Source: Ignelater luminosus
Taxonomy: Eukaryota; Arthropoda; Insecta; Coleoptera; Elateridae
NCBI GenBank assembly: GCA_011009095.1
Contig: VTPC01090570.1
Span: 308,479-372,478, forward strand
DNA length: 64,000 nucleotides
Reading direction: 5' to 3'
Of the stretch, positions 14,137 through 27,300 are shown piece after piece; positions within the stretch are counted from its first letter, which is position 1; each line of letters opens with the position of its first letter. The notes under the pieces are model-generated. The model made no database searches. It saw only the letters and a list, made by a program, of their open reading frames with translations, and had not been told where the DNA came from. Both the position numbers and the translations under genes were made by a program.

Positions 14137-16974
14137 TCAGTCTTTTGAAGACATTTTACTAAACATGCTAAGTAGTGTTGGCTGATTTTGATTAGTTGCC
14201 TTCTTTCTATTTCGTGATAGTCCAACAGAACGACAAGAATTAAATCTTTTAAGTTTCTCCTTAAACAGAAAACAATGCTTATAAAACATGAAACAACAAC
14301 AAACAAACAAATAAAATACTTGACTTCAATACTTGAGTACTTACTGGAGCTTGAGGTGTGCTTTTAAATTCTTGAGAAAATGCTTTATTTTCCAATCTTG
14401 AAAACTTATTATCAGAAGTATTTACTTCTTTGTCAATCTCTGTTGTTGATTCTGTACAACAATTGTCAATAGCTGTAAATACATTGTCACTATGATCTTG
14501 CATTATCCTTTCAGAGTTATAAATGGCAGTGATTTTTCCAAATTTTTCAAAGCCATGTAATGTATCATTAGAAATCATCGTTTCTGCACATTTGTCTTCA
14601 GGTGTTAAATTCTCTATGTCAGATTCTCTCTCAGTTAATTGATCGTTGACTGTTTCATAAATAGTGTCACTGACAGAAATATGAATTTTAGTGATGCCAC
14701 TTTCCAAAGAAGCATTACCATCTTCAGTATCTCCATCACGTTTTTGCACTTCATGTTTTGTTAATTTCCGCTTACATTTGTTAAATCTAAATAATTCTAA
14801 ATTACTTGGTTTTGTTTGATTGCGAGAAATGTGTGATTGTGAATATGATGACAGAATTGGACTAGTTTTTCTATCCACTAATTTTATATTCGTATGACTA
14901 TCCTCAATTTCATTACTATCTATTTGTAGATTTATCTCTTCTGAATTAAATGTTCTATTATTATCATCTGAATATACACTTTCAGAATTACATGCATCTA
15001 CATCAATAGATTTAACTTTTTTCATAGTATTTGTAATTCTTTTTGAGAACTTATTAAATACAAATGTTTGTAAACTATGATTATCAGCTGTAAGTTCAGA
15101 AGTTTCTAAATTATCTTCTGTCACATTACATTCTTCTGTCTCACTATAGTCATTAATTAAAGTTGTATCCTTTTCATTATTCTCGTGAGTTTCATCTAAG
15201 TTAGATTCAACAGTTACATTTTCAGATCTTGTATCAGTATCATTTGATTTTTTAGGAGTGAAAAATCTGCTTTTAATACATTCACTACCTTCTACAGCAG
15301 TCAATTTGAATTTACTAAACTTCTTAAATTGCTTCTGTTTACTAAATGGATTATTTGCTGCTGCCTTTTTATCCGATTTACTTATATCCATTTCAGAATT
15401 TATAATTGAACTGATTTTCTCATCATACTTTTGTTTTTTTGTTGGTGGTTCTACTGTTCTATATATTTTTAATTCCTCTGATAATTTATCATCATATTCT
15501 GTCATTTGTTTTTCCTGTATGGTAATGGTACTTTCAGATGAGGTGGTGGTAGATTTCTTTTTAATGCACCTTACCTTCGTATTTAATGCATTGATAATAT
15601 GATTAGAATTGGATTTTTGATAGCTTTTTGACCAAATACTTTTAGTACAATTTGTGTTTGAAACAGCTACCTACAATGAAGCTTTTAGTAACAATATATT
15701 TTGTAAAGAAGTTTACTTACATCTGGATTCCAATTATCCAACACTTTTTTAGTAAAAGGATCAATATTTCCTAAAGCCATTTGAAATGCTAAATGATCCT
15801 CATACATCTGTCCTGCATTTCTGAGGTATTCCTCACTTATACCACTAACTTCTGGATCAGTTAGCCTTACTAACAATCTCTTTATTGGATCATAAACTAC
15901 TTGGTGTTTAATTGTAGCATCTGCTAATTTGAAATTTTCCATATACTCCTCAGACACTGTTAAATTGCGTAAATTCAAATATGATGGTAGTCTTTTTAAC
16001 AACTAAATTAATAAACACATTATATTAGAACACTAAAAATGTTACAATTAAATTGCATTTTACCTTATATATATCTGGATCTGCAGTCATTGAAACTGCT
16101 TTATAAGCACGTTTCAACCCAATACCTGGAAGTGAATCTAAATAATCACAGCCAGACATGATACACATATTTCTAAACTTATCGAATGTATATTCATCAG
16201 GTCGCATTTTCATTGCTGCACATAATTTATCTCGTTCTATGAGTACACATGATCCATCTAATCCAAATTTAAATAATATCTAAAATTAAAACCATAAAAC
16301 TTTGTTATCATAATCATTTTATATGATAGAATTTGTGTAAATTATATAAAGATATACCATTAATGTACCTTATTACATCCAAACATAACCAGATCAGAAT
16401 CTTCAGTAATTATTATATCGGCAATTCCTTGCAAATTTAAATAAGCTAGCTGAGCATCAGCTTCATAAGGAGCAACAATACAATCTATATTCCTCTTTCT
16501 ACATTCTTTTATTAATGTTAAAGCCATTTCATGAGTAATGTCTATACACTGCCGAAAGAATTGAAGAGCTTCATAAGTTTTGCCTAAACGTACTAACTCG
16601 TTGCCTCGAGCACGAGCTGTCTGTCTGAGTTCTCGTCTTTTCAGTTCAGTAGCTTTTTTTGCTGGTAAATGTTGACCATCAAAGACCATAATTGGTTTAA
16701 TATTATAAGATAGTAAGAGTTCCAAATACTTAAAACAGTACTGTATATACCTATAAATGTAAAATGATGGTTTTTAGAAATTTACTTACGTAAATTTTCT
16801 TTGCATTACTTACATATTTGTTTTTTCTCCTCGTACAAGTTTGTCAGCACAAGAAAAGACTCCTTTATGAAGCCAACAGTATGAATCAATTGCTACTGTA
16901 GAACCTCGAAATTCATTAATATAGCATTTCTTTGAAGCATCTTGAAGAAATGGAAGTAAACCCTGAATACCCAT
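14137..16974 (-). CDS. EXO1: Exonuclease 1 (EXO1)
   Basis: 5'-3' double-strand DNA exonuclease and flap nuclease of the XPG/FEN1 family, used in mismatch repair and double-strand-break resection. Six exons: 16814-16974 (ATG at 16974, MGIQGLLPFLQDASKKCYIN), 16369-16750, 16064-16279, 15721-16002, 14345-15670 and 14137-14259, totalling 2490 bp (829 aa; human 846). XPG-N: AIDSYCWLHKGVFSC and KPIMVFDGQ. XPG-I: APYEADAQLAYL and ITEDSDLVMFGC, carrying the metal-binding acidic residues. Helix-hairpin-helix: SGCDYLDSLPGIGLKRAYKA. The long fifth exon is a disordered, Ser/Thr/Asp/Glu-rich tail with SRFFTPKK. The last exon ends with QPTLLSMFSKMSSKD, which resembles a PCNA-interacting box. The donor of exon 2 is GTACAT, weaker than the rest. 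Confidence 0.95.
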
Positions 16975-17839
16975 TTCAAAATGACTTGGTACAAATGTTT
17001 TTCTTTCATATATGACAAATAAATCATTAACCGTTCTACTTCTATGTCCATTTAAATGGCTCTTCTGACCCGATACCTAACCCTAAAACTAGAAATTCCC
17101 GCCATTCTAATTATTATTATCATTTTTGTTTTCATACAAAAATCCAATATACAGGGTGTTTCCAAGCAGATATCAACAAAACAATAAAAGTGAATTTTTA
17201 TTGAATGCTGTTGTATTTGTAGTAAAAGCAAATACAGTATTACATTAAGTGAGTACATAAGTATTATGATTATTATCTTATTCTTAATCTTATGAGCAAA
17301 ATGTAATATTTAAAATTATTTCTGTAGTTTAGTAATCATAATTTACATAGGATTATCAATCTAAATCTGTTTTTATACCATAATGAAAGAAAAACAAATC
17401 CTACTTTGAATTCTATAATTTAAAAACTTCAAAATAACCTTCTTTTATAATTACCTTTAAAATCTTTTCATATTTTGGTTGAAAACATTTAATGACTGCT
17501 CTGTTCTCCAATATTATTATTAAAACTTAAATTTATCTTATCATTATCTTTGCTTTTTTCTAATTATTGTAAATTTAGTAAACTAGTATGAGTGTGAACA
17601 CACTATTATCACAATAGTGTTAGTGAAATTCATTGTCAAAAACAATAATAAATATTGCAAATCTTCAAATTTGGAGATTTATAACTATAGGTCTGGTAAC
17701 ATCGGCTGTTGTTTACCCTTTTTTTTTGTCATTTTGGCGATATTTAGTGTCATCTGTTAGTAGATGATTTTTGCTAAATACAAAAGTAAAAACAATTTAA
17801 TCTTTGAACTGATTTTTGCATCTTTATGATGATGTGTCC

Positions 17840-18000
17840 TGAAACAGTCACCTCACTGTCTCAGTATCCAACTTAGCAGTAGAATGGAGACTGAGGTTTA
17901 AATCCCTGGACCTACTGTTCTTACCGAGGTTTTCCATGGTTTCCTATATAATGATATAGGTAAATACCACAACAATAATTTCCAAGAATTTTGGATTGTC
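17840..18000 (+). repeat. Possible tRNA-derived SINE fragment
   Basis: A GC-richer patch containing GGTTTAAATCCC, close to the RNA polymerase III B-box, followed about 25 bp later by GGTTTTCCATGGTTTCC, a pattern I associate with insect SINE bodies. No clear A-box and no tail repeat, so it is probably truncated. Confidence 0.35.
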
Positions 18001-20312
18001 CACTAAAATTTATTGTCATATTTTAATCTATCTAAACATATTTAAATATTTACTATATTTTTTTTGCTAATGCATTGTTTATAAAAAAATTAAGTTAAAA
18101 AATACATAGCAAAACTCAAATTATCACGTGGCTGAAAATATGATATGACATGAGCTTCGATCATATAATGCTTGCTTATTTGTCATTTGAGATAAATAAA
18201 TAATTTCAGATAAAAATTTTACTTATACCTTTGGTTTCACACACAAAAGAAAATTGTTCAACACCCTATTGCCTCTTTATCTCATCCTTACCTTCACTTT
18301 AACAAAGATATCTATCCCTAGCTGAAGAAAAGCCTTCATGCTCCTACAGCAACTCACCCGATGGAAAAAGCACATTCACTTTCTTTACTTCATCAATGCA
18401 TACAAACTGTTAAAAGTAGGAGGTTCTTTTCTTACTTATGCCATTTGTGCAAGCACTGTAGTCAGTTTCTTTTTACAGTTAAAAATAGCTGTTATAAATT
18501 ATTTTTGCGAAGAATTTGCTAATAAGTATACACTTTAAAACTATTATTCAAGTTGAATTATAATATTTACTTTAGCATACTAGATGCAGGGGTAGCTCAT
18601 ATTATGGTTTGCAGGTTTGTGCAACCTCCAAGAATCTCAAAAAAGGATTTAATTTTTTATAATAATGAATAACAATCACTGCAGTTTTCTTACTAAAAAT
18701 AAATTTCTTAATTTAAATATATGTTACCGGTGGGCCAACAGCAGTGCAGAATAATACAAGAATAAATAAATAAACTAAAACTAAGATTACTACTAATTCT
18801 ACTACTTCATCCAGAGTACACCCCTTCTTATTTCAGCAATGTTGCTTAAGGTTAAGGATGTCTGTAGTTTGTAAACCAGTCGTCACTTATTTGTACCTGT
18901 ATGTTGCAGTGCAAATTTATTACTTATTTGCAGTGAAAGGTGTAAAGTAAAATTTTTATTAACTACTTTTTCTAACACAATACACCATGAGCTGCCACTA
19001 GATAGATGCATGAGCCAAAAAAACGAAATTATACAAAACCTTTGCTGTGTCTTAAAAACAAGATGGAAAGATACCAAAAAAAAGCTGCAAAACAGAAATT
19101 ACAACTAATTTGACATAAAACCCAAATAAGAAATTTTTGACTGTTTTATTATAGATAAAAATGTTGTTAAAATACAAGGTGTCGATGGAAAATGAAAACA
19201 TCGTGCCATTTTCTTACATTTTGAAATAGACCTCTGGAACTCAGTGTTTGCCATTGTAAGACTAAAAGTGGAATGCTCAAGGTTGCTTCCGAATTTAACA
19301 AAAGATATCAACTTTTTCTTTTAAGCACCTTATATATTTTTTTATCATTTGATTCTGCTTTAAATTGTTTTCATGGATATATCATTTACCATATTTTGTA
19401 CTAAAATAAATGGCAACTAAATGGTAGAAAAACAGGTTTTCTGTATAGTAACAATGAAGATATTATTATTTTGTGAAACTTTTAACACCCTGTATCTTCA
19501 AAACTAAGCACCTCTTTTTCAATGTTCTATCACATCCTGAAGTTATCAAGATTCAAACTGAAACACCCTGTATATTGTTAATGGCTTCATGACTTCTAGG
19601 GTCCGTTCACAAATTACGCTCGGACTGAATAAAACGCATCCACAGTACTGTAATCCCATTCAGAAAATAACAAGAGTGGATCCCACTGCATTACTCTTAT
19701 GCATTCAGATTTTGAAAGTACGAATGTTCAGAGCTGTGCTCTTTTATACCCACTCTAGGCTGGGTACAAAAGAGTAAAAACAATAAAAATTGCAATTTTC
19801 TGAGGTTATGTTTGTATTTAACCAATTCATGCAATAATAAATTATAGATATAATGGAAGAAAATGTAAGTTATTGTAAATTATTGCGTTTTAATAATATC
19901 TTTATTAAATTCATATATTTCTGTAATACAGGTGTGGAGATTGAGATGGTTTAGAAATAATTATTGTGAAAACTTAGAACATGAATGTTTTTCACATTTC
20001 ACATTCATGAATTTGTTGTTGATGACGAGTTATACGTAAATATAGGTTGTGAAATATTTGTGTGTTTACAGGTCATTCAGAAAATTGTACAATTGAAGCA
20101 CGTACGAATTACTCTACTTACTCTATCTTCGTGGATAAATGCTCTAGTGTTTTTTTATTTCTGAATGGACTCCTACTGTTGTTAATTGAAAGCTCCTTTA
20201 ATTGAATTGTATAACCCTTCAGTGTCTTGTCTTGTTCATCTTTCATTTCTTAGTGTGAAAATGCCCGTTTATGCAGCTTTCTTGCTAGTGCAGCATATGT
20301 TCTGTTCATATA

Positions 20313-20420
20313 CAGTGTGGTTGATATTTCATTACAATCCATCTAACCTAAGTTTTTGATTTTTTTGAAAAACTTGATTCTAACAAAATTAATGTATGTA
20401 ATGAAAAATTAACCACACTG
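20313..20420. mobile_element. Palindromic 108-bp MITE with TA duplication
   Basis: It starts CAGTGTGGTTGATATTTCAT and ends with the near-exact inverse (inverse end reads CAGTGTGGTTAATTTTTCAT). TA flanks both sides (20311-20312, 20421-20422). The two arms cover nearly half the element. TA target use suggests Tc1/mariner mobilisation. Confidence 0.85.
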
Positions 20421-21694
20421 TATACATAAGAATCATTATAAAAACAGTTATTATACCATAAATTACTATAACTGCTCACAGCACAACTTGCAACACTTAA
20501 CTACTCCAATTTAATACTACATATTCTAAGTGAAAAATAAGTATTAAGGGCACCAATACTTTTTCAATTTTTATCTATTTATTTATTCAAAATATTACAA
20601 TACATGTAAGTTAAAGTGTTTCTAATGGCAGTGAGCAATATTTCATATCACCCCTTACAATATTCCTTAAATGCTTTGGAAGGACACTTTATTGTAACAC
20701 TTTACATTCGATATAATTACTTCAAATAGCTTTAAAAAATGTATGTTTTAGACCTAAGTGATATTTAACAGTAAATCTTTTGTAGCACATGTAAACAGTT
20801 ACTTTGAAAATAGTTACAATTCCAGTTATAATTCCCAAAGCTTATCTTTGTAAATGTAAGGCAAACAATGTATGAACATTTGCAAAGGCACATCTTATAA
20901 TTAATTGTATTTCTCTGTGTTTCCACTTAGGCTATTAGCCATTTTTAATACTTTTAGATTACTCGCTAACAAATAACTAGATATTTATCTACACAATCAA
21001 AACTTACATAAAATGGAATGAATACTCGCTGCATAAGCATCTATATAAAATTAACTACTTTCTCACACGAGATCAAATATAGAATAATAATAGTTTGAGG
21101 CAATTATAAATTATATGGCTGCCATACCATCACAAAAATATCCTAATTTAAGATAAAGAAAAAAAATGTACAAAAGCTTCTAAAAAAACGAATAATAATA
21201 ATTATTATATTACCGTAAAATAGAAAATAATATTAATATTATCAAAAATACATTTGGTAGCAAACAATGTTGCAGTTTCTGTTTACATACATCATAAATT
21301 TGATGAATATCGATTTTTAGTTGATTGTACTTTAATGCATCACTGCAGTTTAGTTACTGCATCTTACAAAATTCAAACTAGATCTAGTATAGAAAAATAA
21401 AGTGCAGTTTACAAGAGCTGACCAAACAAAACACTGTTTTTTTTTTATAAAAGCCAGGTTCATCTGTCGTAAGTTGCACATTATTTAATAATCAGTCAAA
21501 TGAAATTTATCAAGTTAGTATGAAAAAGCATCAGTACTTCTGATTCAAAAGATATTCGAATTTAAAAAATATTATGTCTGAATCTTCTAATTGTACTGAT
21601 TGCTAGTGCAGACAGTCTGTCTGGAAAAATTAACTTTTAACATTCTATTTACAGAAGCACTTCTTAATATCGATTACTTTCTAGTTTTCTCATA

Positions 21695-22666
21695 CAGCAA
21701 TGTTTCTCAACCTTTTGTAACTTACCGTCTACCTTGAAAACTAATTTCGTTTTCTGCCGACAACTAATGATAGAATTTTATCAAAAGTTAAATGTTAACC
21801 CGCCATATCATCTAACCCATTGTTAAAAATTATCGATGTCAATAAAAATTTTTACCAACTTTTTTAACCACTGCTGTTTAGTCATTTCAATATTAACAAT
21901 TTCTATAAGCATGTCTTTATTTTAGTATCAACATTGGCTTGGTAGGTTTTTTTATCCTATGTAAAAATTAGTAACGTTAATTTTTAAGGATCAGTTACAT
22001 GATATGGCTAAATATAAGTTAAATGTGAATTCCTGAAAATTAAATCACAACCTTCAAATTTAGTATCCAAATCATCTTATAAGTGGATTGATATGAAACA
22101 CTGCATAAAAAACAAAAAATAATCCAACTTGCTATATAACAGCGGTCGGCAACCTTTTAGGTATTACGGACCACTAAATTTGCAATTTAAAATTTCATGG
22201 ACCACTAACATAATTTTTAAAGGTACGAATTAATTCAAACATTGAATATGAGATATAATATCTGAATTTCTTTGCGGACCATTAAAATTACCTTACGGAC
22301 CACCGGTTGCCGACCGCTGCTCTATAAAGTAGAAATTAAAAGATGTATCGGCTAGTATACAGTTTTTTCAGAAATACTAGATTTCGATGACGGTGTATTC
22401 TGGTCTGGAGTTCTCAGCTATCTCACCCTCCACAATTTCTAGTTGATTCACAAATTTAAATCTTAAAACATGTCATTTTGTTGAATTTACAACGCTTTGT
22501 AGTTAACCTAGAATTTGTGCCACTAATATATTTTAATTTGATTTGTATCCAGACTTAATCGTTTTGTAAACAAATTCTAATTTCATACAAAAAAGTTAGA
22601 TAACCTTCTTTACATAAGCTTCACATAAAATGTAAAAGTTACATAAGGTTGAGGAACATATTACTG
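21695..22666. mobile_element. Possible old hAT-like element
   Basis: Left end CAGCAATGTTTCTCAACC with a following TTTTGTAAC. The right end, inverted, reads CAGTAATATGTTCCTCAACC with TTATGTAAC. The ends match at about 85% with small gaps, but no 8-bp duplication survives. The younger hAT MITE at 22140 sits inside. Confidence 0.4.
22140..22319 (+). mobile_element. hAT-type MITE, copy 1 (180 bp)
   Basis: Ends CAGCGGTCGGCAACC and GGTTGCCGACCGCTG are perfect 15-bp inverted repeats. Flanks CTATATAA (22132-22139) and CTCTATAA (22320-22327) are an 8-bp duplication with one mismatch. The interior repeats the word GGACCACTAA. Confidence 0.92.
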
Positions 22667-23071
22667 CCAATGCAATATAGAACATGGAGAGAGAACATTA
22701 CTGATTTTCATGATTTTTTTTTTACTGAATAATAATTTAAGAAAATTAAATATGACAACTCAAAAAAAAAAGAAATTTATAGTTACTAAGTACATTTTTT
22801 TTATTGAATTCAGAGTAGGCTGTGGTTTAAGTTAGACCTGCTAACCTTGTAAAATTAAAGACACTAACTAGGATTTCTAAATTAATTAGAAACACATTCT
22901 GAAATTTCACTTTAGCAAAACATAAGTAAAATACTACAATCCTTTTTATTTTTACTCAATATAATCAAAACTTCAAAATAACTCAATAATGACACTGACA
23001 AATAATATCAAAATCCAAACATATGTTTATAGTAACTTTTTTAGTGAGAACAGCATCAAAGTCATATAGAC

Positions 23072-23276
23072 CAGTGGTCGGCAATCAGTGGTCTGCGGAC
23101 CACTGGTGGTTCATGAGGTAATTTTAATGGTCAGGAAAGAAATTCAGATATTATTTAAATTCACTAAATACTCATGTTTGTATTAATTCGTACCTTTAAA
23201 AATTATGTTAGTGGTCCGCGAAATTCTAAATTGCAAATTTAGTGGTCCGCAATATCTAAAAGGTTGCCGACCGCTG
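23072..23276 (-). mobile_element. hAT-type MITE, copy 2 (205 bp)
   Basis: Same family as the copy at 22140 but in the opposite orientation. Left end CAGTGGTCGGCAA, right end GGTTGCCGACCGCTG. The flanking 8-bp duplication ATATAGAC (23064-23071, 23277-23284) is perfect. Near the left end there is an extra palindromic stretch built on GTGGTCTGCGGACCAC. Confidence 0.93.
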
Positions 23277-24351
23277 ATATAGACTGTTAGAGAAATTTTA
23301 AGTCTTAGCCTACTCTTAACTTTATAATAAAAAAAATGCACTGTACTATTTAATTATAAATTTCAAACATGAATCTTACTATCAGAGTGGGTTAGTGGTC
23401 ATCGTGGGTAGTATTTGTTTTTAAAGAGGTATTTTGTATTTTACTTCAAACAAAAATTTCAAACTACTTTTTGAAAATAATGCTAAACCATCCTTTCCAA
23501 ATTCCTATGAAAAATTTCATTTATTTGAAAATAAGATGAAAACTTGGAAATCAAAACAAATGGAAGAAGTAAAACATTTCTTTTCAATACACACCTACAT
23601 AAAAAACAATTTTTTAAAACTTAATGTATAAAATCAAATCTAACTATATCTATTTGTGTTAGAAAAAATGCAACAAATACTGATAATTTCTACAAAAATA
23701 TTTAAATACTTTCAGCATAAAGCACGACAGTCAAAAGTTAAATACTTAAAACAAAACATTCAGTCAAACACTAAAATAATCTAACACATTTTCATGTTAG
23801 AAAGTCGCTTGGTTTATGTAAAATGCTACCAGAGAGCAATATCTTCCTTTAATTAACTAAAATTACTGAAGAATGTAAAAGTGAGGTTATGTTGTACCTG
23901 CCAATTTTATCATTATTCAGTAATATATTCTGTTACTAAATCTAGTTTGTTTTGGACTAATGCAAAAAATTACAAACTCACGATAAAATAAATAAATAAA
24001 AGCCAAGGGATGTTAATTCATTGGGATTATTCTTACCTATAGAAATTACTTCGTCGATAAATTTATATAATTAAAACTTTCTTTTAGAAACCGTATGTAG
24101 TTATTGTTATAACAAATTCCGCAATAATAAAAACTTAAATAATGTAAACAATATTACAGACAACATAAACATGAAAATAATCAATTAATAACATAAATTT
24201 TGCGCAAAAACCAACAGAAATAATTTCAATTTAAATCAGTCTCTATTGCATGAAAACTATTTACAGCACAGTCGATGGTAGCTTGCCAAAATTGTATGAC
24301 TTCTTTGGTCGAACAAGATACGTTAAGTACTCCTTTTAGTTAAATTTCAGT

Positions 24352-27300
24352 TTAACACCATGATTCTTCACCGCCATCTTGACTATCTTCATCACTAGGA
24401 TCTTCTCCATACATATCAGCCAGTTTACGGAAACGTGGTCCAAAGTTAGACAAATAGTTGAATTTCAAGTCCCCTTCATCAGTACCTATAAAAAAGAAAT
24501 ATTATGTAATAAATTAGTTTTTCATATTGCTTCTGTTCTACTACATCTATCTATCTTTGCCAACAATACGATAATACTTACATGAAGCTAAAGATGAAAG
24601 TGATCCACTACTATTTCCATCCCCTTCGTAAGCATAATACCTTACATCATCATATGGTATATTACTAGGATCACGATCACATATGTCTTTCTTGCCATCA
24701 AGAAAACCGCTGATATCTGGTACTTCAGCTCCTTGCTTGTATAGGTTGTCCTTCACAGGCATTTTATCTTCCAAATGTTCAGGCCTCAAAACAGACAAAT
24801 CAAATCCGGTATCAACTTCACCACCCCCTTCATCTTCATAATTTATAATATTTTCACAAATGTCATCAGAATCTTTTTCATTCCAATTATCTTGTTTGCG
24901 CCTATGAACCACAACGGCTAACAGTAAGACTATAAAAAAAAATTAGTTAATAAAAACAGTTTAACGTAACTTAAATAGTCATACTTAGTAAGATTGCTAT
25001 ACAGACTAGAATGGCAACTAAGAAATTGGAATCAATTCCAAACGAAACAGCTTTAGCAACAATATAGTTGCATTCAGGAATAGCATTTTTAGAGTCTGCA
25101 GGTGTCCCTAGATTATACTTTTGACCATTAAATGTGAAGTTATGTAACCATCCCTCGAATCCTTTACTTGTTGGTGTATATTTCCAGTCTAGAAGTTTAG
25201 CAAGTATAGGAAGATTTGACTTGGCTCCTCCTACTTGCAATGGACCATTCACATTCAATAAAGAATTTCTACCTGGTGGTTTACCCAGGGCTGTGCACGA
25301 GCTTTGACGGCAGTCGTCAACTATTAATTGAATTTCCTGAAAAAAAAAATTTTTTGAGACAACCCTAACAAGTATTTTAAAATCTAAGAATGCTAGCACA
25401 GTTTTATAAATGAATTTCTGTAATCTCTAATTATGATATACAGTAATACCCCGCAATTACGCGATAGGTGGGTCCGAGCGATAACTGCGTAAATCGAATT
25501 TGCGTAAGTTGGGGTACAATTTTCCATATAAATACATACAAATTATGTTTAATTGGGACCGTAGACTGAAGAAAACAATAATTTAGAAGAGAAATGTGTA
25601 ATAAGATCTTAGATAATACAACAAATTATATTATTATGAATTGCAAAAACATAGACCGAAGTTACTTTGATGTAGAAGGCTTCATAAAATCTAACCAAGT
25701 CGTCTGACGGATCAAAGATTTTTTCTTCTCATGCAAAATTTCCTCGTTGGAGTCTATGTTTTCCAAAATTTGTAGCCCTTTTTCAATTGAACTGAGGCCT
25801 TCTGGCAACAAAAGACGAATCGACGAGAAGATTTAAAAACTGTGTAACTGCGAATTCGCATAAGTCGGGGTATTACTGTACACAAGTAGAGCAACGATGT
25901 GAATTTGAAAATCTATCTTTGCATCAAAACTATTTTAAGCAATAGTTATTTCTAGTTTAATCAACAAAAAAGTAAAAATTGCTTACATCTGGTTGAAGTA
26001 GAATACTTATGCTATGACTAGTATCTTCAGTTAATTGTTTTTTAAATTTGATCATAGTTGTTCCAGTTCCAAAATCAACAAGTAAAACCGGGTATCCATC
26101 TTGAAGCTCCAAAGACATAAAATCTACAAATAAAGGATTACTCCATCAATGACTGTAAATTTAAATAATAAAAAAAAGAATTACCTTGCACCAGTGGTAA
26201 TGGGTAATTACTAAATGGTCCTACATAAAATATGAGACCATTATCATTCTGTGGAAGAATTTCTAATCTGATTTCAGAATTGTTACAAGCTTCGAACGGA
26301 GGATACAAAGCCCATCCATTTCCTAAGAAATTTACGCCCATGGATTCACATTCTTCAGTTGGTGGTTGAACAGGTTCTATTGCAAGACAATCACAAACTG
26401 CTTCGACAACTGCATTTACACCAACAAATGATGTTTGATTGGTAAATACAACAGCAGGTGTATTTTTGATATTCAACTGATTGTTACAAGAACTGTGTTC
26501 TGGGCATACGCTTTCTTGTAAACATTCATTTATACTTATCAAAACAAATTTACCACCAAGGAGCATTTCCAACTAGAATAAGAAAAAGATTAGTCATCAA
26601 TAACTTTTCTTTGCAGAAACCTCTTACTTCTTCCTTATGATCATAAACTTTAGAATTCAAATTTTCAGGAAGGTAATATGGAGAGCCATGTGCAGAAAAT
26701 CTTACATCTACGTAAGAGCTGTTAGAAGGTGATTTTATAACTGTGAAGACATCTACATTATCCTTAGATGTATTTAGAATTTTAGCAAATTGTAACTGAA
26801 GCATATCCTTCTTGCTCAATTGATTCTAAAAAATGAAAGTTAATTAGCTCTATAAAATCAATACTTTTATATATACATACATTATCTGGTACTTTCTCAA
26901 CAAATTCTTCAACTGTTATACCTTCTAATCGAATAGAACCTGATTTTTTAACAGCTTCTTCAGGAATATATTTTACTGTAACTTCAACAGAAGCTGCCAC
27001 TTCATGCTTTTCAATCAGAGGTGGTGCTTCTTCAGTGACCAGAAACTTCAAGGGATATTGTCCTTCAGGAGTTCCACTCTTAATGGTAATGGTACCATTG
27101 TCAGTATTTAATTCAAAATATTTATCTGGATAAGATTCCCATTGGAAATATTTATCATCTAAATCCCAATCATCCGGATCATCAACGTAAACACGTCCAA
27201 TCTGAATGTCAGGAGACTGACCCTATAAATAATTTATAAAGATTAACCTACAATTAAATTATGTAAAACCCAAACTTACTTTATAATTGTAAACAAATAT

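Larger units (their letters stand above)
16975..24351. other. Repeat-rich intergenic region between EXO1 and shotgun
   Basis: About 7.4 kb without a recognisable gene. It holds the EXO1 5' flank, a possible SINE fragment, a 108-bp palindromic MITE, two hAT MITEs and a possible larger hAT remnant. The rest is AT-rich, and short open frames there look random. Confidence 0.5.
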
